This document shows positions 7,808 through 9,801 of a DNA stretch of 9,801 bases, one piece after another. The DNA is from JANNHK01 sp034408875 (GTDB lineage: Bacteria > Actinomycetota > Acidimicrobiia > IMCC26256 > PALSA-610). Under the pieces are notes generated by a model. That model saw only the letters and a list, made by a program, of their open reading frames with translations. It did not search any database and was not told where the DNA came from. A program made the position numbers and the translations under genes. How positions within the stretch are numbered: position 1 is the stretch's first letter; every line of letters begins with the position of its first letter. The stretch is from the NCBI GenBank assembly GCA_034408875.1, contig JAWXCJ010000207.1, forward strand, positions 1 through 9,801, given 5' to 3'.

Positions 7808-9801
7808 GTGAAGTTCCTCCGTTTCGTCGTCCTGTTCGTCATTACCGTCGCCGTGGGCGGCGCCGCGCTCGGTGGCTCGCTCGCGCTCCTGGCCCCGGCC
7901 GGCGCCGAGTTCAAGGACGTGACCGACTTCAGTCCCATCGACCCGGCGACGATCACGTCGGACGAGACGTCGTTCATGTTCGACCGCAGCGGCAACCTCA
8001 TGACCGAGCTGTTCGCCGAAGAGGACCGGACGCCGATCACGCTCGAAGAGGTTCCCCAGAACCTGATCGACGCCGTGATCGCGATCGAGGACCGTAAGTT
8101 CTACGAGCACGAGGGCGTCGACTGGAACGGTGTCGCGCGAGCCCTGTTCCAGAACCTCGACGCCGGCGAGGTGCAACAGGGCGGGTCGACGATCACGCAG
8201 CAGCTCGTGAAGGTCACCATGACCGACCCGAAGCAGGACCGCGACCTGCAGACGAAGGTGCAGGAAGCCGCGGTCGCGATCCGGCTCGAAGACGCGATCA
8301 CCAAGGACGAGATCCTCGAGCGCTACCTGAACGTGATCTATCTCGGCAACGGCGCATACGGCGTGCAGTCGGCGGCAACGCGTTACTGGGACAAGGACCC
8401 CAAAGACCTCACACTTGGCGAGGCAGCGTTGCTCGCGGCTCTCATCCAGGCGCCCGAGAACCTGAATCCGGTGACGCATCCCGACCGGGCCGCGCGCCGG
8501 CGGGCGCTCGTGCTCGATGCGATGGTCGAGACGAACGTCATCACCCAAGTAGAGGCCGACTTCGCGAACCTCGAACCCCTGCCGACGCAGGCGCGGAACC
8601 CCGACAAGAAGCGCGACTTCTTCACGACCGAGGTGATCGAGGTCCTGCTGAACGACGACCCCGATGTCGAAGGCGACGTAGCCGAATATCTGGGCGCAAC
8701 CCAGGCGGCGCGGTACAACGCGGTGTTCCGCGGCGGCCTCAATATCCACACGACGTACGACCAACTCATCGACTTCATCGCGCTCTCGTCGGTGAAGGAA
8801 ATCCTGCCCGACGGTGAGGTCGTCGCATCCGTCGTCGTCATCGACAACAAGGATCTCTCGGTCCGGGCGATGTATCCCGGATTCGACTTCTCCGAACTGG
8901 AGTACAACCCGATTACGACGACGGGCCGCCAGACGGGCTCGTCGTTCAAGGCGATCACCCTCGCGACCGCGCTCGACGCCGGATATTCACCGAGGGACAG
9001 GGTCGGCGGGAACACCGTCACGATCGAACGCCCGGGTGAGGACTACACCGCGAACTGCAGTGGGGGAACACTCACGCTCACGAATGCCATCGCGAAGTCG
9101 AACAACTGCGCGTTCATCCGCACCATCACGTCGCTCGGACCGGGTCACTTCGGCGACGACGGCGCCGAGCGGGTCAAGGAGATGGCGGGCAAGCTCGGCA
9201 TCGACACCTCGAAGCTCGACGCGGTACCGGCCTTGACCCTCGGAACCTCCGACACCAACATGCTCGACATGGCCGAGGCGTTCGCGACGTTTGCGAACGA
9301 AGGCGTGCACCTACCGCCGATCTTCGTCACGAAGATCGAGGGTCCCGACGGCGACGTGATCTACGAAGCCGACCAGGAAGGTGACCGCGTCCTCCAACCG
9401 CAGGACGCGCGTACGCTCACGTCGATGCTCTCCGAGGTCGTCAAGAGCGGTACCGGTACCCGGGCCGACATCGGCCGGCCGCAGGCGGGCAAGACCGGTA
9501 CCACCGACGACAACAGTGACGCCTGGTTCGTGGGCTACACGGCTCAGTACACCGTCGCGGTGTGGATGGGCTACCCGCACGCCAGCCGGTCGATGAACGA
9601 GTTCGGGATCAACAACGTGCAGGGTGGCCGCCAACCCGCGCTCATCTGGAACGCCATCATGACCCCGCTCCATCGGGACCTCCCGGTCGTCGAGTTCACC
9701 GCGCCGGACGAGAAGTTGTGGCCGACAGGCCAGCGTGTCACCGAGCACGGGCGCGAGTTCACCCGCGACTTCATCTCCGACGACACGGTGCCGCCGACGA
9801 C
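7808..9801 (+). CDS. Class A penicillin-binding protein (glycosyltransferase + transpeptidase), 3'-truncated
   Basis: Bifunctional peptidoglycan synthase that polymerises lipid II and cross-links peptides on the outer face of the membrane. The frame is open from GTG 7808 to the window end: 664 complete codons, no stop. Seen: a single membrane anchor at about residues 5-30 after a very short cytoplasmic tail; GT51 glycosyltransferase motifs EDRKFYEHEG (Glu94 presumed catalytic), QQGGSTITQQL (123-133), KVQEAAVAIRLE (Glu153), ILERYLNVIYLG and GEAALLAALIQAPENLNP; then a transpeptidase domain with SSFK (nucleophile Ser378, Lys381), SNN (431-433) and KTGTT (562-566). Both active sites look complete. 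The last visible residues (DDTVPPT) suggest a Pro/Thr-rich C-terminal tail, as in many actinobacterial PBPs. An in-frame GTG at 7799 is an alternative start adding three residues; neither start has a clear Shine-Dalgarno. It lies 34 bp after addA on the same strand and may be co-transcribed, but no shared function is evident. It could be called ponA/PBP1A-like; I leave the symbol blank. Confidence 0.95.
   Translation, partial: MKFLRFVVLFVITVAVGGAALGGSLALLAPAGAEFKDVTDFSPIDPATITSDETSFMFDRSGNLMTELFAEEDRTPITLEEVPQNLIDAVIAIEDRKFYEHEGVDWNGVARALFQNLDAGEVQQGGSTITQQLVKVTMTDPKQDRDLQTKVQEAAVAIRLEDAITKDEILERYLNVIYLGNGAYGVQSAATRYWDKDPKDLTLGEAALLAALIQAPENLNPVTHPDRAARRRALVLDAMVETNVITQVEADFANLEPLPTQARNPDKKRDFFTTEVIEVLLNDDPDVEGDVAEYLGATQAARYNAVFRGGLNIHTTYDQLIDFIALSSVKEILPDGEVVASVVVIDNKDLSVRAMYPGFDFSELEYNPITTTGRQTGSSFKAITLATALDAGYSPRDRVGGNTVTIERPGEDYTANCSGGTLTLTNAIAKSNNCAFIRTITSLGPGHFGDDGAERVKEMAGKLGIDTSKLDAVPALTLGTSDTNMLDMAEAFATFANEGVHLPPIFVTKIEGPDGDVIYEADQEGDRVLQPQDARTLTSMLSEVVKSGTGTRADIGRPQAGKTGTTDDNSDAWFVGYTAQYTVAVWMGYPHASRSMNEFGINNVQGGRQPALIWNAIMTPLHRDLPVVEFTAPDEKLWPTGQRVTEHGREFTRDFISDDTVPPT

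Noticed and set aside
5677..8040. Long open frame of 787 codons on the minus strand opposite addA
   Set aside because: Its translation is Arg/Asp/Val-rich with no recognisable motif, it lies antisense to the intact helicase-nuclease and the PBP start, and long antisense open frames are expected where third positions are almost always G or C.
1..9801. CRISPR arrays, tRNA/rRNA genes, insertion sequences, attachment sites, defence-island genes
   Set aside because: Reading both strands, I saw no spaced direct repeats, cloverleaf-like sequence, transposase motifs or target-site duplications; the helicase-nuclease pair fits AddAB repair better than a defence system.

Overview
This is a GC-rich window (roughly 70% G+C by eye) in which every gene I can support reads on the + strand. 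The strong G/C bias at third codon positions, frequent GTG starts, near absence of Shine-Dalgarno sequences, a probable leaderless start and an addB-addA-like gene pair all suggest a high-GC actinobacterium. The protein style resembles what I recall of Acidimicrobiia, but that placement is a guess. I see no mobile elements, CRISPR arrays, RNA genes or prophage genes. Coding density is very high: the only gaps are about 76 bp (1391-1466) and 34 bp (7774-7807).

Layout. (1) Bases 1-1390 carry the 3' part of an AMP-forming fatty-acyl-CoA synthetase (ANL superfamily) whose N-terminus lies before the window. (2) Bases 1397-1437 form a perfect 16-bp inverted repeat with a 9-nt loop, beginning six bases after that stop codon; this is a probable terminator without a T-tract. 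(3) A TACGAT -10-like hexamer sits six bases before the GTG of the next gene, as expected for a leaderless mRNA. (4) Bases 1467-4427 encode an AddB-like PD-(D/E)XK nuclease with a degenerate, ATPase-dead helicase fold. (5) Bases 4420-7773 encode an AddA-like UvrD/RecB-family helicase-nuclease with all main SF1A motifs and its own C-terminal nuclease; it overlaps addB by 8 bp. (6) From base 7808 to the window end runs a class A penicillin-binding protein (glycosyltransferase plus transpeptidase), cut off at its C-terminal tail.

The two central genes probably form one heterodimer that resects double-strand DNA breaks for RecA-dependent recombination: one active motor and two nuclease sites, the AddAB plan. 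AddB appears to have kept only three of the four cysteines that bind the iron-sulfur cluster in characterised AddB proteins. The PBP follows 34 bp later and may share the transcript, but it acts outside the membrane in peptidoglycan synthesis and has no obvious functional link to repair.

Overall this is mostly a housekeeping region. I did not find a clearly new system. The points most worth a second look are the hairpin/leaderless-promoter junction at 1397-1467 and the divergent AddB (no P-loop, incomplete Fe-S ligand set).
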